Below are positions 34,605-44,571 of a stretch of DNA of 64,000 bases, in pieces (position 1 is the stretch's first letter; each line of letters begins with the position of its first letter). This DNA is from Denitrovibrio acetiphilus DSM 12809 (GTDB taxonomy: Bacteria; Chrysiogenota; Deferribacteres; Deferribacterales; Geovibrionaceae). A program made the translations under genes and the position numbers. The notes under the pieces are model-generated. The model worked only from the letters and a program-made list of their open reading frames with translations. It had not been told where the DNA came from and searched no databases. The stretch is from positions 1,798,001 to 1,862,000 of the forward strand of contig NC_013943.1 of the NCBI RefSeq assembly GCF_000025725.1, given 5' to 3'.

Positions 34605-37229
34605 ATGCAGAAAGAATACCCTACCAGAATCGACCCCGCTGAATTTGAATCTTCGATTTATAAAGAATGGGAAGAAAGGAAATATTTTCACGCTGATGAA
34701 ACCAGCGACAAGCCCCCATATTCCATAGTTATTCCTCCTCCGAACGTCACAGGGTCGCTCCATATGGGGCACGCCCTTAATAATACATTACAGGACATTA
34801 TGATCCGTTTCCATAAACTAAACGGATACGAAACAATGTGGATGCCTGGGATGGATCACGCAGGTATCGCCACACAAAATGTTGTGGAGAGACTCCTCGC
34901 ATCCGAAGGGAAATCCCGCCATGAGCTGGGACGTGAAGAATTTATCGAGCGTGTATGGGAGTGGAAAGAGGAATCCGGCGGAAAGATCATCAATCAGCTC
35001 AAAAGACTCGGCTGCTCATGCGACTGGGACAGAGAGCGATTCACTATGGACGAAGGACTAAGCAAAGCTGTCCGTAAAGTGTTTGTGACTTTGTATAAGG
35101 AAGGTCTTATATACCGTTCGAAAAATTATCTCGTTAACTGGTGCCCGAGATGCCATACAGCACTCTCCGACCTCGAGGTCGAGCACGAAGAGATAGACGG
35201 TGCTTTTTATCACCTGCTCTACCCTGTTAAAGGAACTGATTTCAAATTCGAAATCGCCACCACAAGACCGGAAACAATGCTTGGTGATACCGCTGTTGCA
35301 GTTCACCCTGATGACGACAGATATAAACACCTGATAGGCAAAACAGTTATCCTTCCTCTTATGAACAGAGAAATACCTGTCATTGCTGACGAATACGTTG
35401 ACATGGAGCTGGGTACAGGATGCCTTAAAGTCACACCGGCACATGACCCTAACGACTTCCTCCTTGGTGCTAAACATAATCTGGACTCCATAAGCGTTAT
35501 GGACGACGACGGAAAAATCAATGCCGAAGGCAAAGGCTTTGAAGGGATGGACAGGTTCGATGCAAGAAAGAAAATCATCGAGCTTCTTGATTCTGTCGGT
35601 CTATTTGTTAAAAAAGTTGATCATAAACATCAGGTCGGGCACTGCTATAGATGCAAGACCATTATTGAGCCTAAACTCAGCGACCAGTGGTTTATTAAAA
35701 TCAAGCCTATGGCTGATGAAGCCGTGAAAGCTGTTGAAACAGGTCAGATAAAAATACTGCCGGAAACATGGCACAAAACATATTACAACTGGATGAACGA
35801 AATCCGTGACTGGTGCATCAGCAGGCAGATATGGTGGGGACACAGAATACCAGCATGGTATTGTGATGATTGCGGAGAGATCGTTGTTGAGATGGAAGAC
35901 CCTACAGAATGCACAAAATGCGGAAGCAAAAATCTCCGGCAGGAGACTGACGTTCTGGACACATGGTTTTCTTCCGGTCTCTGGCCGTTTTCAACACAGG
36001 GCTGGCCTGAAGAGACTGAAACTCTTAAAAAATTCTATCCTACATCATGCCTTATAACAGGCTTTGACATCCTCTTTTTCTGGGTGGCAAGAATGATGAT
36101 GTTCGGTCTGAAATTCAGAGACGGAGTTGAACCTTTCAAAGAGGTTTACCTGCACGCCCTAATCCGCGACAAAGACGGACATAAGATGAGTAAATCTAAA
36201 GGGAACGTTATCGACCCCCTTACCATGATAGATAAATACGGTGCAGACGCTTTCCGTTTCACCCTTGCGGCATTTGCTGCTCAGGGGCGGGACATAAAGC
36301 TGGACGAAGCCCGGATAGACGGTTACCGCAACTTTGTAAACAAGATATGGAACGCATCAAGGTTTATCCTCTCAGGCTACAACGGGCAAAAGCTCGAAAG
36401 CTTTAATAACCTGGAGATCGAAGATAAATGGATTCTGCAAAACCTTAAAGAAGCTGAGCAGAAAATATCAAAAGCAACCAGAAACTATGATTTCAACGAA
36501 GCAGCCGGCTCTATTTATCAATTTTTCTGGCATAAATTCTGCGATTGGTATATTGAGCTCATCAAACCACGTATCTATGACGATGAAAGGAAGGAAAAAG
36601 CGCTTGCTGTTGCTTCATATGTTCTGGAAAAATCTCTTATACTTCTGCACCCGTTCATGCCTTTCCTCACAGAATACATTTATCGTCTGGTCACAGAGAA
36701 AGAGTCCATCATGCTGGCTGAATGGGAAACATTCGAATACGACTTCGCAAATGACAGAGCAGAAATGGATGATGCTATAGAACTGATCAGCCTGATAAGA
36801 AACATCCGCGGCGAATACAACATAGCACCTTCCAAAGAGCTGAATGCATTTGTTAAAACTGAAAAAACTGACGTTAAAGACACCTTTGCAAAAAACAAGG
36901 CTCTCATACTGAATATAGCCAGACTTGAGAAACTTGAACTTACAGACAATAATGTTGATAAGTCCGCCTCCAATATCTCTAACAACTTTGAGGTATTTGT
37001 ACCCCTCGAAGGATTGGTTGATTTCGAAGCGGAGATACAAAAGCTTAAAAAAGAACTGAAGAAACTTGAAAAAGATCATAACATCTTCGGTGGTAAACTT
37101 AAGAATGAAAAATATCTTGCAAACGCTAAACCTGAAATTATCGAAAAAGATAAGGCAAAGTTTACTGAGATCGATGAAAAACTCAAGAAAGTTAACGAAA
37201 CAATTGAGAGGTTGTCCAGACTATGCTGA
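34605..37229 (+). CDS. valS: Valyl-tRNA synthetase
   Basis: 874 residues, class Ia synthetase. HIGH-type motif HMGH at 53-56 (PPNVTGSLHMGHALNN), the editing domain with TTRPETMLGDTAVAVHP, a zinc-like CDDCGEIV...CTKCGS segment, KMSKS at 527-531, the anticodon-binding helical domain and the C-terminal tRNA-binding coiled coil (about 810-874). It attaches valine to tRNA-Val. SD GGAG. The end overlaps nadC by 7 nt. Confidence 0.97.
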   Translation: MQKEYPTRIDPAEFESSIYKEWEERKYFHADETSDKPPYSIVIPPPNVTGSLHMGHALNNTLQDIMIRFHKLNGYETMWMPGMDHAGIATQNVVERLLASEGKSRHELGREEFIERVWEWKEESGGKIINQLKRLGCSCDWDRERFTMDEGLSKAVRKVFVTLYKEGLIYRSKNYLVNWCPRCHTALSDLEVEHEEIDGAFYHLLYPVKGTDFKFEIATTRPETMLGDTAVAVHPDDDRYKHLIGKTVILPLMNREIPVIADEYVDMELGTGCLKVTPAHDPNDFLLGAKHNLDSISVMDDDGKINAEGKGFEGMDRFDARKKIIELLDSVGLFVKKVDHKHQVGHCYRCKTIIEPKLSDQWFIKIKPMADEAVKAVETGQIKILPETWHKTYYNWMNEIRDWCISRQIWWGHRIPAWYCDDCGEIVVEMEDPTECTKCGSKNLRQETDVLDTWFSSGLWPFSTQGWPEETETLKKFYPTSCLITGFDILFFWVARMMMFGLKFRDGVEPFKEVYLHALIRDKDGHKMSKSKGNVIDPLTMIDKYGADAFRFTLAAFAAQGRDIKLDEARIDGYRNFVNKIWNASRFILSGYNGQKLESFNNLEIEDKWILQNLKEAEQKISKATRNYDFNEAAGSIYQFFWHKFCDWYIELIKPRIYDDERKEKALAVASYVLEKSLILLHPFMPFLTEYIYRLVTEKESIMLAEWETFEYDFANDRAEMDDAIELISLIRNIRGEYNIAPSKELNAFVKTEKTDVKDTFAKNKALILNIARLEKLELTDNNVDKSASNISNNFEVFVPLEGLVDFEAEIQKLKKELKKLEKDHNIFGGKLKNEKYLANAKPEIIEKDKAKFTEIDEKLKKVNETIERLSRLC

Positions 37230-38050
37230 GAGAAAGATTGATACAGCTTGCACTTGAAGAAGACATAGGAACGGGAGACCTTACCGCAAGAGCCTTCCGT
37301 AAACAAAATAAACGTGGAATCTTTAAGTATCTGGCAAAAGATGACTTTATACTCTGCGGTACGAAATCAGCCTCCCTCGTCTTTGAAGAGCTGGACGAAG
37401 ATATCAACGTCCGATTTTATCACGAAGACGGAGCATGCCTTAAAAAAGGTGAGTATTTCGGTGAAGTTGAAGGTCCTATATATTCTATCCTCACAGGGGA
37501 AAGAACATCGCTCAACTTTCTTCAGCGTCTTTCAGGTATAGCGACTGAGACAGCAAGCTATGTTAAAGAGCTCAAAGGAACAAACATAAGGCTCCTAGAC
37601 ACAAGAAAAACCACCCCCGGGTGGAGAGTCGCTGAAAAATATGCCGTACTCACAGGCGGCGGACACAACCACCGCATGGGACTTTTTGACGGTGTGATGC
37701 TCAAAGACAACCATATCGACGCAGCTGGCGGGATCAAAGAGGCTGTGGATCTGGTCAAAAGAAACATCCCAAGCACTGTAAAAGTTGAAGTAGAGGTCAG
37801 AGACCACGAAGAGGCTCGTCAGGCGGCAGAATATGGCGCTGATATAATTATGCTGGATAACTTTGCTGTGGAAGATATACAAAAAGCTATCGACATAATA
37901 AACAAAAGAGCCAAAATAGAAATATCCGGAGGAATCCGCAAGGAAAACCTGAAAGATTATAGAAATCTGGATATAGACTATATATCAGTTGGCGCACTCA
38001 CACACCATGCCACAAGTGTGGATATCAGCCTTAAAATACAGAAAGGATGA
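37223..38050 (+). CDS. nadC: Quinolinate phosphoribosyltransferase
   Basis: 275 residues. Signatures: EDIGTGDLTARA, LTGERTSLNFLQRLSGIAT, LLDTRKTTPGWRVAEKYAV, GGGHNHRMGL, KVEVEVRDHEEA, IMLDN and EISGGI. It makes nicotinate mononucleotide from quinolinate and PRPP in de novo NAD synthesis. Overlaps valS and the next gene (4 nt), so it is internal to the operon. Confidence 0.96.
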   Translation: MLRERLIQLALEEDIGTGDLTARAFRKQNKRGIFKYLAKDDFILCGTKSASLVFEELDEDINVRFYHEDGACLKKGEYFGEVEGPIYSILTGERTSLNFLQRLSGIATETASYVKELKGTNIRLLDTRKTTPGWRVAEKYAVLTGGGHNHRMGLFDGVMLKDNHIDAAGGIKEAVDLVKRNIPSTVKVEVEVRDHEEARQAAEYGADIIMLDNFAVEDIQKAIDIINKRAKIEISGGIRKENLKDYRNLDIDYISVGALTHHATSVDISLKIQKG

Positions 38051-38583
38051 GATTTAAAAACTTAGTTAACAGCAAAAGCATACTCGTGTTTATACTCGTC
38101 GGGCTCAGCTTTCATATGCTCTACAAATACAGAGCGAATGTAAATGTGTTAGAAGCCGGACTACAGGCGCCTGATCTCGCTTTTGAGACATTAGACGGTC
38201 AGAAATTTGATCTTTATGATTTTAATTCGCCGGTGATGCTTGTTTTTCTTAATACAAAAACGCTTATGTCCAGCGCTCTCTACCCCGATCTGCTTTTAAA
38301 ACGCATACCGAAACTGAAGCTTATAGAAAAACGAAATATAGCATCACTAATCGTAATGTTAGACACAAAGCAGACCCCAGAGGCTGTCATGGATAAAATC
38401 AGGTCAAAAAAGTATAAAATTCTTGAAAATACTGTCTATTTAAGTAATATAGAAGTTGCAACAGAAAAATACGGGCTTTCAAGCTGGCCCCATTTTTTTC
38501 TTATAGACAGCACACATAACGTTATTTATGAATCAAAAATACCATCTGTGAGCGTCATAGATTCTATTCTGGAAGGGAGTTGA
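38047..38583 (+). CDS. Membrane-anchored thioredoxin-fold protein lacking the CXXC pair
   Basis: 178 residues: an N-terminal transmembrane anchor (about 9-27), then an AhpC/TlpA-like fold (AGLQAPDLAFETLDGQKFDLYDF, SPVMLVFLNTK). At the usual CXXC place it has TKTLMSS, and it holds no cysteine at all. A WPHFFLID strand with the cis-proline place is retained. Probably redox-inactive, perhaps a binding or scaffold protein. It is in an operon immediately before a thioredoxin-reductase-like flavoprotein (1 nt gap), a suggestive pairing. Confidence 0.75.
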   Translation: MRFKNLVNSKSILVFILVGLSFHMLYKYRANVNVLEAGLQAPDLAFETLDGQKFDLYDFNSPVMLVFLNTKTLMSSALYPDLLLKRIPKLKLIEKRNIASLIVMLDTKQTPEAVMDKIRSKKYKILENTVYLSNIEVATEKYGLSSWPHFFLIDSTHNVIYESKIPSVSVIDSILEGS

Positions 38584-38584
38584 T

Positions 38585-39544
38585 ATGCAGGATTTTTTCA
38601 ATGTACAGGACATCAAAGACGAATACGATATTGTTGTTTTAGGAGCTGGCCCAGCCGGGCTCACTGCTGCAATGTATGCTGCAAGAGACAAACAGACAGT
38701 GCTCGTTCTGGAAAAACAGTTCCCCGGCGGTTTTGTTGCCATAACTGAATGGGTTGAAAATTATCCAGGCTTTTTCGATGGAATAATGGGAGCTGATCTT
38801 TCAGAAAAGTTTTATCAACATGCTGTAAAATACGGCGCTCTTGTAAGAAGCGGAAACTGCACTAACATAGAAAAAGATGGTAAATATAAACTTGTTCACG
38901 TTGAAAACCGTGAAACTCCTGTTAAATGCAAAGCTGTAATCATAACCTTCGGGTGTGAGCCTAAGAGACTTGACGTACCGGGCGAGAATAAATTCTACGG
39001 ACGTGGTGTATCTTTTTGTGCAACATGTGACGGTTCATTCTACAAAGATAAAGAGGTTGCCGTTGTTGGCGGCGGTGAGTCTGCACTTGAAGAAGGGATG
39101 TATCTCACCAAATTCGCAAACAAAGTAACAGTGATTCACAGAAGAGATCAGTTCCGAGCCTCAAAACTTGCAACTGAAAGAGCACAAAATAACGAAAAAA
39201 TGGAATTTATATATGATTCTGTGGTAGAATCTATTAATGGAGACACAAAAGTCGAGTGCCTGACAGTGAAAAACCTTAAAACAGGCAACGTCACAGAACT
39301 CGCTGTTGACGGACTTTTCATCTTCATAGGTCAGTCAGCTAAAACAGAACTTGTTAAAGACCTGGTAGACACTGACGAATGGGGATTTATCATTGCGACC
39401 GAATCCACACAAACGTCAGAACCCGGTATTTATGTTGCAGGAGATGTCAGGACGAAAGAGTACAGACAGATCACTACTGCTGTGTCAGATGGTACAGTCG
39501 CTGCAAAATCCTGTGAGAAATATATTACAGATAACTTCAGCTAA
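38585..39544 (+). CDS. trxB: Thioredoxin reductase-like flavoprotein
   Basis: 319 residues: FAD-binding GAGPAGLTAAMYAAR, redox pair Cys145-Ala-Thr-Cys148 (SFCATCDGSFY), NADPH-binding VVGGGESALEE and the HRRDQFRA basic cluster, and the C-terminal FAD loop GIYVAGDV. It fits low-molecular-weight TrxB (NADPH to thioredoxin), although the ferredoxin-dependent and NADH-selective relatives cannot be excluded. SD GGAG in the end of the preceding gene. DUF2914 gene follows after 17 nt. Confidence 0.92.
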   Translation: MQDFFNVQDIKDEYDIVVLGAGPAGLTAAMYAARDKQTVLVLEKQFPGGFVAITEWVENYPGFFDGIMGADLSEKFYQHAVKYGALVRSGNCTNIEKDGKYKLVHVENRETPVKCKAVIITFGCEPKRLDVPGENKFYGRGVSFCATCDGSFYKDKEVAVVGGGESALEEGMYLTKFANKVTVIHRRDQFRASKLATERAQNNEKMEFIYDSVVESINGDTKVECLTVKNLKTGNVTELAVDGLFIFIGQSAKTELVKDLVDTDEWGFIIATESTQTSEPGIYVAGDVRTKEYRQITTAVSDGTVAAKSCEKYITDNFS

Positions 39545-39561
39545 GATATACGGAGGTCAAT

Positions 39562-39945
39562 ATGAGACTGCTGCTTTTAATCGTTTTCGCTACACTTTTC
39601 ACCCTTGCAGGTGCCATTGCGGAGACCTCTGTCAGTAGGATTACCATGACCACAGACGTTACTAATAGAGAGCCGGTGGACTCTGCTGTTGAATTTAAAA
39701 ACGATATAGGCAGGCTTTTCTGTTACACAGAGATTGAAGCCGATGAGTACCCCACTGAAGTAACACATATCTGGATTTATGATAAAAACATCGAAGCAGA
39801 AATTAAGCTGCCGGTTAAATCACCGAAATGGCGGACATACAGCTCTAAAGCTATACTCCCTGAATGGACAGGTAACTGGAAAGTCGAAGTTTATTCCGAA
39901 GACGGCAAGCTTATTGACTCTGTAGATTTTAAGATAAATGAATAA
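39562..39945 (+). CDS. Exported DUF2914-family protein
   Basis: 127 residues: a signal peptide (about 1-20, ends GAIAE), then a compact beta domain with IGRLFCYTEI, VTHIWIYD and TGNWKVEVYSEDGKLID, the DUF2914 signature. Function unknown in the family; it is often found near envelope or redox genes. SD GGAGG. Overlaps rsmI by 8 nt. Confidence 0.82.
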   Translation: MRLLLLIVFATLFTLAGAIAETSVSRITMTTDVTNREPVDSAVEFKNDIGRLFCYTEIEADEYPTEVTHIWIYDKNIEAEIKLPVKSPKWRTYSSKAILPEWTGNWKVEVYSEDGKLIDSVDFKINE

Positions 39946-40756
39946 TAAACCACAAGTTTCTTTTGTACCAACCCCTATAGGCAATCTAGGTGACATAACA
40001 AGGCGCTCTGTTGAAACAATGGAGCAGTGTGACGTTATTTTTGCCGAAGACACAAGAACAGCAAGATCACTCCTGTCAGCCCTTAACATCAAAAAACCTG
40101 TGGAATCATACCATAAAGACAACGAGGTATCCGCTTCTTCAAGGATACTGAATGCTGTCCATGAAGGTAAAAGTGTTTGTATAATATCCGAAGCAGGAAC
40201 CCCCTGCATAAGCGACCCTGGGAACACCCTCACCTCTGTCTTAACAAAAGAGAATATAACATTTGAAGCTCTGCCGGGTGCAACAGCCTTTATCCCTGCT
40301 CTCCTTATGTCAGGCTTTCCTGTGGAAAATTTTTATTTTCACGGGTTTCTCCCTCATAAAAAATCTGAAAAAACTAGAATTGCCGAGTCACTGACAGGCA
40401 TGAACACTGTAATGGCATTCTATGAATCACCACACAGGGTCAGGGAAACACTTGAGATTATGTTAGAGATCTTTCCGGCACCAATATTCTGCGCCAGAGA
40501 GATAAGTAAAATATACGAATCAGGCTACTTCATCGTTACCGCATCAGATATAGAAGAGATTACATTTAAAGGCGAATTTGTAATTATTATCAACAACAGA
40601 CACACTGCCAACGAAACACTCTCTGGCTGCTCAGACACAGCAAAAAAGCTTATCAAAGCCGGTTATGAGGGAAAAGAAGCTGTTAACATCCTTAAGGCAC
40701 TTGGCTATAAAAGGAATGAAGCATACTCAACGATACAGGATATTATAAACTCCTGA
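39938..40756 (+). CDS. rsmI: 16S rRNA 2'-O-methyltransferase RsmI
   Basis: 272 residues of the SAM-dependent tetrapyrrole-methylase-like fold: PTPIGNLGDITRRSVE, FAEDTRTARSLL, SEAGTPCISDPG, LPGATAFIPALLMSGFP, FHGFLP and AFYESPHRV. It methylates C1402 of 16S rRNA. Its start overlaps the DUF2914 stop region, and its 3' end overlaps a convergent membrane-protein gene by 30 nt. Confidence 0.95.
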   Translation: MNNKPQVSFVPTPIGNLGDITRRSVETMEQCDVIFAEDTRTARSLLSALNIKKPVESYHKDNEVSASSRILNAVHEGKSVCIISEAGTPCISDPGNTLTSVLTKENITFEALPGATAFIPALLMSGFPVENFYFHGFLPHKKSEKTRIAESLTGMNTVMAFYESPHRVRETLEIMLEIFPAPIFCAREISKIYESGYFIVTASDIEEITFKGEFVIIINNRHTANETLSGCSDTAKKLIKAGYEGKEAVNILKALGYKRNEAYSTIQDIINS

Positions 40757-41242
40757 CCCGATAAAGAACACAGTGAGGATCACGAGAACAAACCTTAGGA
40801 ACCTTCTCTTTTTTGCTATCAGTTTAGGTGTTACAGGTTTAATCAGTGAGTCCACAGGTTCCTGAAGTCTGTCTTTCAGAGAATCAACAAAACTTTCGAA
40901 ATCTTCATATAAAGACGAAATAAATACAAACTTATGCGGGTCTGAAATAATAAGGATTATGCGCCAGCGAAGTTTTACAATTCCGATATCTTCTATTTCA
41001 TCAATTCTGACACGCTTACGACCATATATGGTGGTCTGGACTATCTCATCTTCTGAAACTTCTATCTTTTTTGAAAAAAGAACAACAATATTAAAAATAA
41101 TAAAAGCAACAATAGCAAAACTAATAATAAGCCCGCCGTTCCCCATGCCTGAAAGAAAAACCGATAAAGCAAAGAATAATGAAGCCGCAAGTAAAATAAC
41201 AGTAAGAATAACGAGTTGTCTGTCAACTTTATAAACCATCAA
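40727..41242 (-). CDS. Membrane protein with PH-like domain
   Basis: 171 residues: two N-terminal transmembrane helices (about 10-30 and 36-57), a cytoplasmic bacterial PH-like beta domain (KIEVSEDEIVQTTIYGRKRVRIDEIEDIGI) and a C-terminal helix near the end (FVLVILTVFFIGSGVY). No enzymatic motif. It overlaps the TPR lipoprotein gene upstream by 14 nt, so the two are coupled and perhaps work together. Confidence 0.7.
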   Translation of the reverse strand: MMVYKVDRQLVILTVILLAASLFFALSVFLSGMGNGGLIISFAIVAFIIFNIVVLFSKKIEVSEDEIVQTTIYGRKRVRIDEIEDIGIVKLRWRIILIISDPHKFVFISSLYEDFESFVDSLKDRLQEPVDSLIKPVTPKLIAKKRRFLRFVLVILTVFFIGSGVYNILYR

Positions 41243-44045
41243 TTGTCATCTCCAGTGGTAAAGATTTGAGGAAATTACTATCCTCTTTTTTAAGGTCGTT
41301 CAGACTGTTCAGAGCCAGTTCAAAGTCTTCTTCTTTTATAGAATACAATATCCGCACAGCTTTACCTTTGATATCCGCCGGATATTCCTTCATATAGGAT
41401 TTAACAGAACTGATCAGTCTGCGTCCATTATAGTTAAGCATAAAATAGAGCATCTTGTAATAGTCAACATACGAATCAGTATAATTCAGGCTGTCTAGGG
41501 AAGTGTAAGATGCCTCAGCATTTACAAAATCCTCAACCCACATAAAATAATACAAAGATGCTTTATAAAGCTCTGTAGACCGTATGGTTATACGGCTGAG
41601 CTGCTGAAGATATTCAAGAGATTTATCCCTGTCACTCATCAGTATGGTATAGTAAACCAGCTCTTTCAGAACCATTATGTCATCAGGATACTCTTCTGGT
41701 TTGATATCAGGCGCACCGGCTCCTTGCTTAAGTATAGCATAAGCCTTCATAAACCTGTAAAGCCTGTCAACTTTAATTGATTCATCAAAGGTTGCAGTCT
41801 CCCCTTCAAGAGTGCCCAGCAGGTCTCGGAGCGCATGACCTCTGAATATTGTATTTGGTTCCTGTAGCGGGTTAAGCGCTTCGAAATTCCCCGTTTTCAT
41901 GTATTCGGCAATGGAGACCATCGCCGCAAGGAAAGAGTTATCATCTTTTTTATCACCAATAGCATCTATCACACGGGTATATCCTTTAAACCCCATTTCT
42001 GCCAGAAAACCGGCATAGATAACAGGTTCGGGGATTTTTCTCTTGCCCTCTGCCACCTGCTCAACCCTGTCACGTACAAGGTTGTAATAGTCCATAGCCT
42101 TATGCATCTGCCCTTTCTTACTAAAACAGACAGCCATACCGAGATAAGCAGGAAAATGGTAATTATTCTGAAGAATAGCAGTATCAAAGTATTTCGCCGC
42201 ACCGTTAACATCGCCAAGGTTAAGCTTTGCAAGCCCCATATTATAAAGCGCATACGGATTATTATTCAAAAGCTTATTAGCCTCTTCAAACTTATTGTAG
42301 GCCTGCTGAAATTTGTAGTCGAGCAGCAGAGCAACGCCGTCATTATTAAGCTTTATCCCTTCAGAATATTCAACAGACCGCTCAAGCTCCTGAAGGGCAA
42401 CAACTTTAGAGTCCTCCTGAAGCATCTTATAACCAAGTGCAACAAAGTCCATCATATCATCAGGGTCCATAAACAGAGGATAGAGAATCGTTGTCAGCAT
42501 ATCTTCAAAACTGCCGTCAAACCTGTATGAAAAATCAATATCTTCAATCCTGGGGACAAGGTGAAATGAAACACGCATAAGTTTTCTGTATTCAGCCTTT
42601 CTCGCCACCTGTTCAGCCAGAAGCTCCTGAACTCCCCGAATGTCACCCATATTAAAATATGCCACAAATCTGTACCAGAAACTTTCAGGGCGAATATTGT
42701 TTATCCCTTTGGCAAATGCAAGGGCATTGTCATATTTGCCATACCTCTGGAGGATGTATGAGCGAAAAACATAATAGTCATTATCTGTTTCCGGCGGGAC
42801 ATTGAGGATATGCTCTCTTGCCTTCAGCATGATGTCTTTTGCTATATAATAGGCGGTACGTCCAAGCTCAAGATAGGGTGATGTTCTGTCAACAAATAGT
42901 CTGCTTTTAATACTTTCGACATCTTCATGATAAATTATTTTATGCTTTACAACAGTATAAAGGGTGTTGTCTGTTTTAAATTTATTATAAGCGTCTTCAG
43001 CCATCTCGCCGGCTTCTCTTATATATCCGAGAGCGATAAGAACTTCATAATATAGACGATAATATTTATGTATCTCAGGGTAGGTTTCGATAAGACTCCT
43101 GATTTCGTTCTGCGACTGAGTCATTTTACCATTCAGATAATACGCACGCGCCAAACGAAACATATATTCTTTATCAGGATTTATCCCGATAAGAAAATCA
43201 AGTGACTTTATCTCGTTATAAAAATCGCCGAGAGCATGGTAAGCATCGGCAGCCAGCGACAGGGCATCTTCTGTGCGGTTGATACGCAGAGCACGCTCTA
43301 CAGAATCCAGAGCAGCTTTATCCATATTTATATTCAGGTAAGCTTTTGCAAGGTTATAATAGTCGGTGTAGTCTTTATATTCCAGCTTTTCGATTATCTG
43401 AATCCCGTCTTTATACTCACCAACAGACATAAGGAAATACGCATAATTAGAAAGGACATATTTGGAATTATCACCTTTATCCATCGCTTCACGGAAATAC
43501 TGCGCAGCTTTGGCAGTTTCGCCTCTTTTCAGGTGTATATTCGCCATATTTACTAAAAGCTTAGCAGAGTTATCATCCTTCAGAAGCTGCTCGACATACT
43601 TTTCCGCCTCAGCAAGCTTGTCTGTCTGTATCAGTACAACAGCAAGATTCATCAGCGCTTCGCGAAAGGTGGGGTCTTCTGCTACTGACCGTCTGAATGC
43701 CTCTTCGCTTTTTTTAATATTTCCCATCAGATAGTAACTGACACCAATATTATAAAATGCTACAGATCTGTTCTGCGCTATGCCGTTTTCATAAAAATCA
43801 ATTGCTTCTTTGAACTCGCCCTTCAGAAAAAATTCATTGCCTTTCGTAATGTCAGCATTACTGCTGAGCATAGGCGAAACAACAGGGGCAGCCTCTGTAA
43901 GGTTTTCTTCAAGCTGCTGGTTGCTCTCCTTGCCTGAGCATGACGAGAGCGTCAATGACAAAACAACAGCCAGAGCAAGAACAATGACTGATGAAAGTCT
44001 GATAATATTTTTTAAGTCTATGCTTATTTTGCTGCCCGGCGGCAT
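41229..44045 (-). CDS. Large TPR-repeat lipoprotein
   Basis: 938 residues. A long signal with lipobox LSSC (Cys36), then a nearly continuous TPR array: clear units at about 65-180 (AIDFYENGIAQNRSVAFYNIG, EEAFRRSVAEDPTFREALMNL) and 560-650 (ALYNMGLAKLNLGDVNGAAKYF). SD GGAGGG. Such proteins scaffold envelope assemblies. There is no catalytic domain. Followed in the same operon by the PH-like membrane protein. Confidence 0.85.
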   Translation of the reverse strand: MPPGSKISIDLKNIIRLSSVIVLALAVVLSLTLSSCSGKESNQQLEENLTEAAPVVSPMLSSNADITKGNEFFLKGEFKEAIDFYENGIAQNRSVAFYNIGVSYYLMGNIKKSEEAFRRSVAEDPTFREALMNLAVVLIQTDKLAEAEKYVEQLLKDDNSAKLLVNMANIHLKRGETAKAAQYFREAMDKGDNSKYVLSNYAYFLMSVGEYKDGIQIIEKLEYKDYTDYYNLAKAYLNINMDKAALDSVERALRINRTEDALSLAADAYHALGDFYNEIKSLDFLIGINPDKEYMFRLARAYYLNGKMTQSQNEIRSLIETYPEIHKYYRLYYEVLIALGYIREAGEMAEDAYNKFKTDNTLYTVVKHKIIYHEDVESIKSRLFVDRTSPYLELGRTAYYIAKDIMLKAREHILNVPPETDNDYYVFRSYILQRYGKYDNALAFAKGINNIRPESFWYRFVAYFNMGDIRGVQELLAEQVARKAEYRKLMRVSFHLVPRIEDIDFSYRFDGSFEDMLTTILYPLFMDPDDMMDFVALGYKMLQEDSKVVALQELERSVEYSEGIKLNNDGVALLLDYKFQQAYNKFEEANKLLNNNPYALYNMGLAKLNLGDVNGAAKYFDTAILQNNYHFPAYLGMAVCFSKKGQMHKAMDYYNLVRDRVEQVAEGKRKIPEPVIYAGFLAEMGFKGYTRVIDAIGDKKDDNSFLAAMVSIAEYMKTGNFEALNPLQEPNTIFRGHALRDLLGTLEGETATFDESIKVDRLYRFMKAYAILKQGAGAPDIKPEEYPDDIMVLKELVYYTILMSDRDKSLEYLQQLSRITIRSTELYKASLYYFMWVEDFVNAEASYTSLDSLNYTDSYVDYYKMLYFMLNYNGRRLISSVKSYMKEYPADIKGKAVRILYSIKEEDFELALNSLNDLKKEDSNFLKSLPLEMTIDGL

Positions 44046-44169
44046 AGTCCGTTATCCCTCCGGAATCTGGTTGTTACGCAAGATCCACCTGCGGTATCTT
44101 TAGAAACTTAGATATACATAAATAAAATCGGACATTCTCTGAAAAAGTTAAGCCCTGTCAGCATATTAT

Positions 44170-44571
44170 TTATATAGAATGTTCGTCGATGGCCATGTTT
44201 GCAAGTTTGTCCGCTTCTTTGTTCTGTGCACGGGGGACATGATTAAAAGTAACCTGTTTACCATTAAGAACTTTATCAATCTGAAGCTTAACGGGGATGA
44301 GCCCCTCATTCTTAAGCTTATATTCACCCTTCATCTGCTTAACAACAAGCTCGGAATCAAGATAGAAATTTAATTTATCAAACTGGTTAAGAATAGGATC
44401 TTTTGCAGCCACAAGCAGTGCATTGTATTCCGCAAGATTGTTTGTTGCAGTGCCTATGAATTTTGTACCAGAGGCAATCTCCTGACCGTCAGCATAGATT
44501 ATGTATCCGCATCCGGCGGGGCCGGGATTTCCCCGACACGCGCCATCGCTGAATATTTTGATATCAGGCAT
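44170..44571 (-). CDS. Ribonuclease HI-family protein
   Basis: 133 residues from the ATG at 44571 (a GTG at 44580 adds three residues). The DEDD active site is Asp9 (IFSDGACRGNPGPAG), Glu48 (NNLAEYNALL), Asp72 (YLDSELVVKQMKG) and Asp121 (NKEADKLAN), with His111 in HVPRAQN. It is the short archaeal/YpdQ-like form, without the basic handle of E. coli RnhA. It cleaves RNA in RNA/DNA hybrids. Overlaps the end of the zinc-ribbon gene. Confidence 0.9.
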   Translation of the reverse strand: MPDIKIFSDGACRGNPGPAGCGYIIYADGQEIASGTKFIGTATNNLAEYNALLVAAKDPILNQFDKLNFYLDSELVVKQMKGEYKLKNEGLIPVKLQIDKVLNGKQVTFNHVPRAQNKEADKLANMAIDEHSI

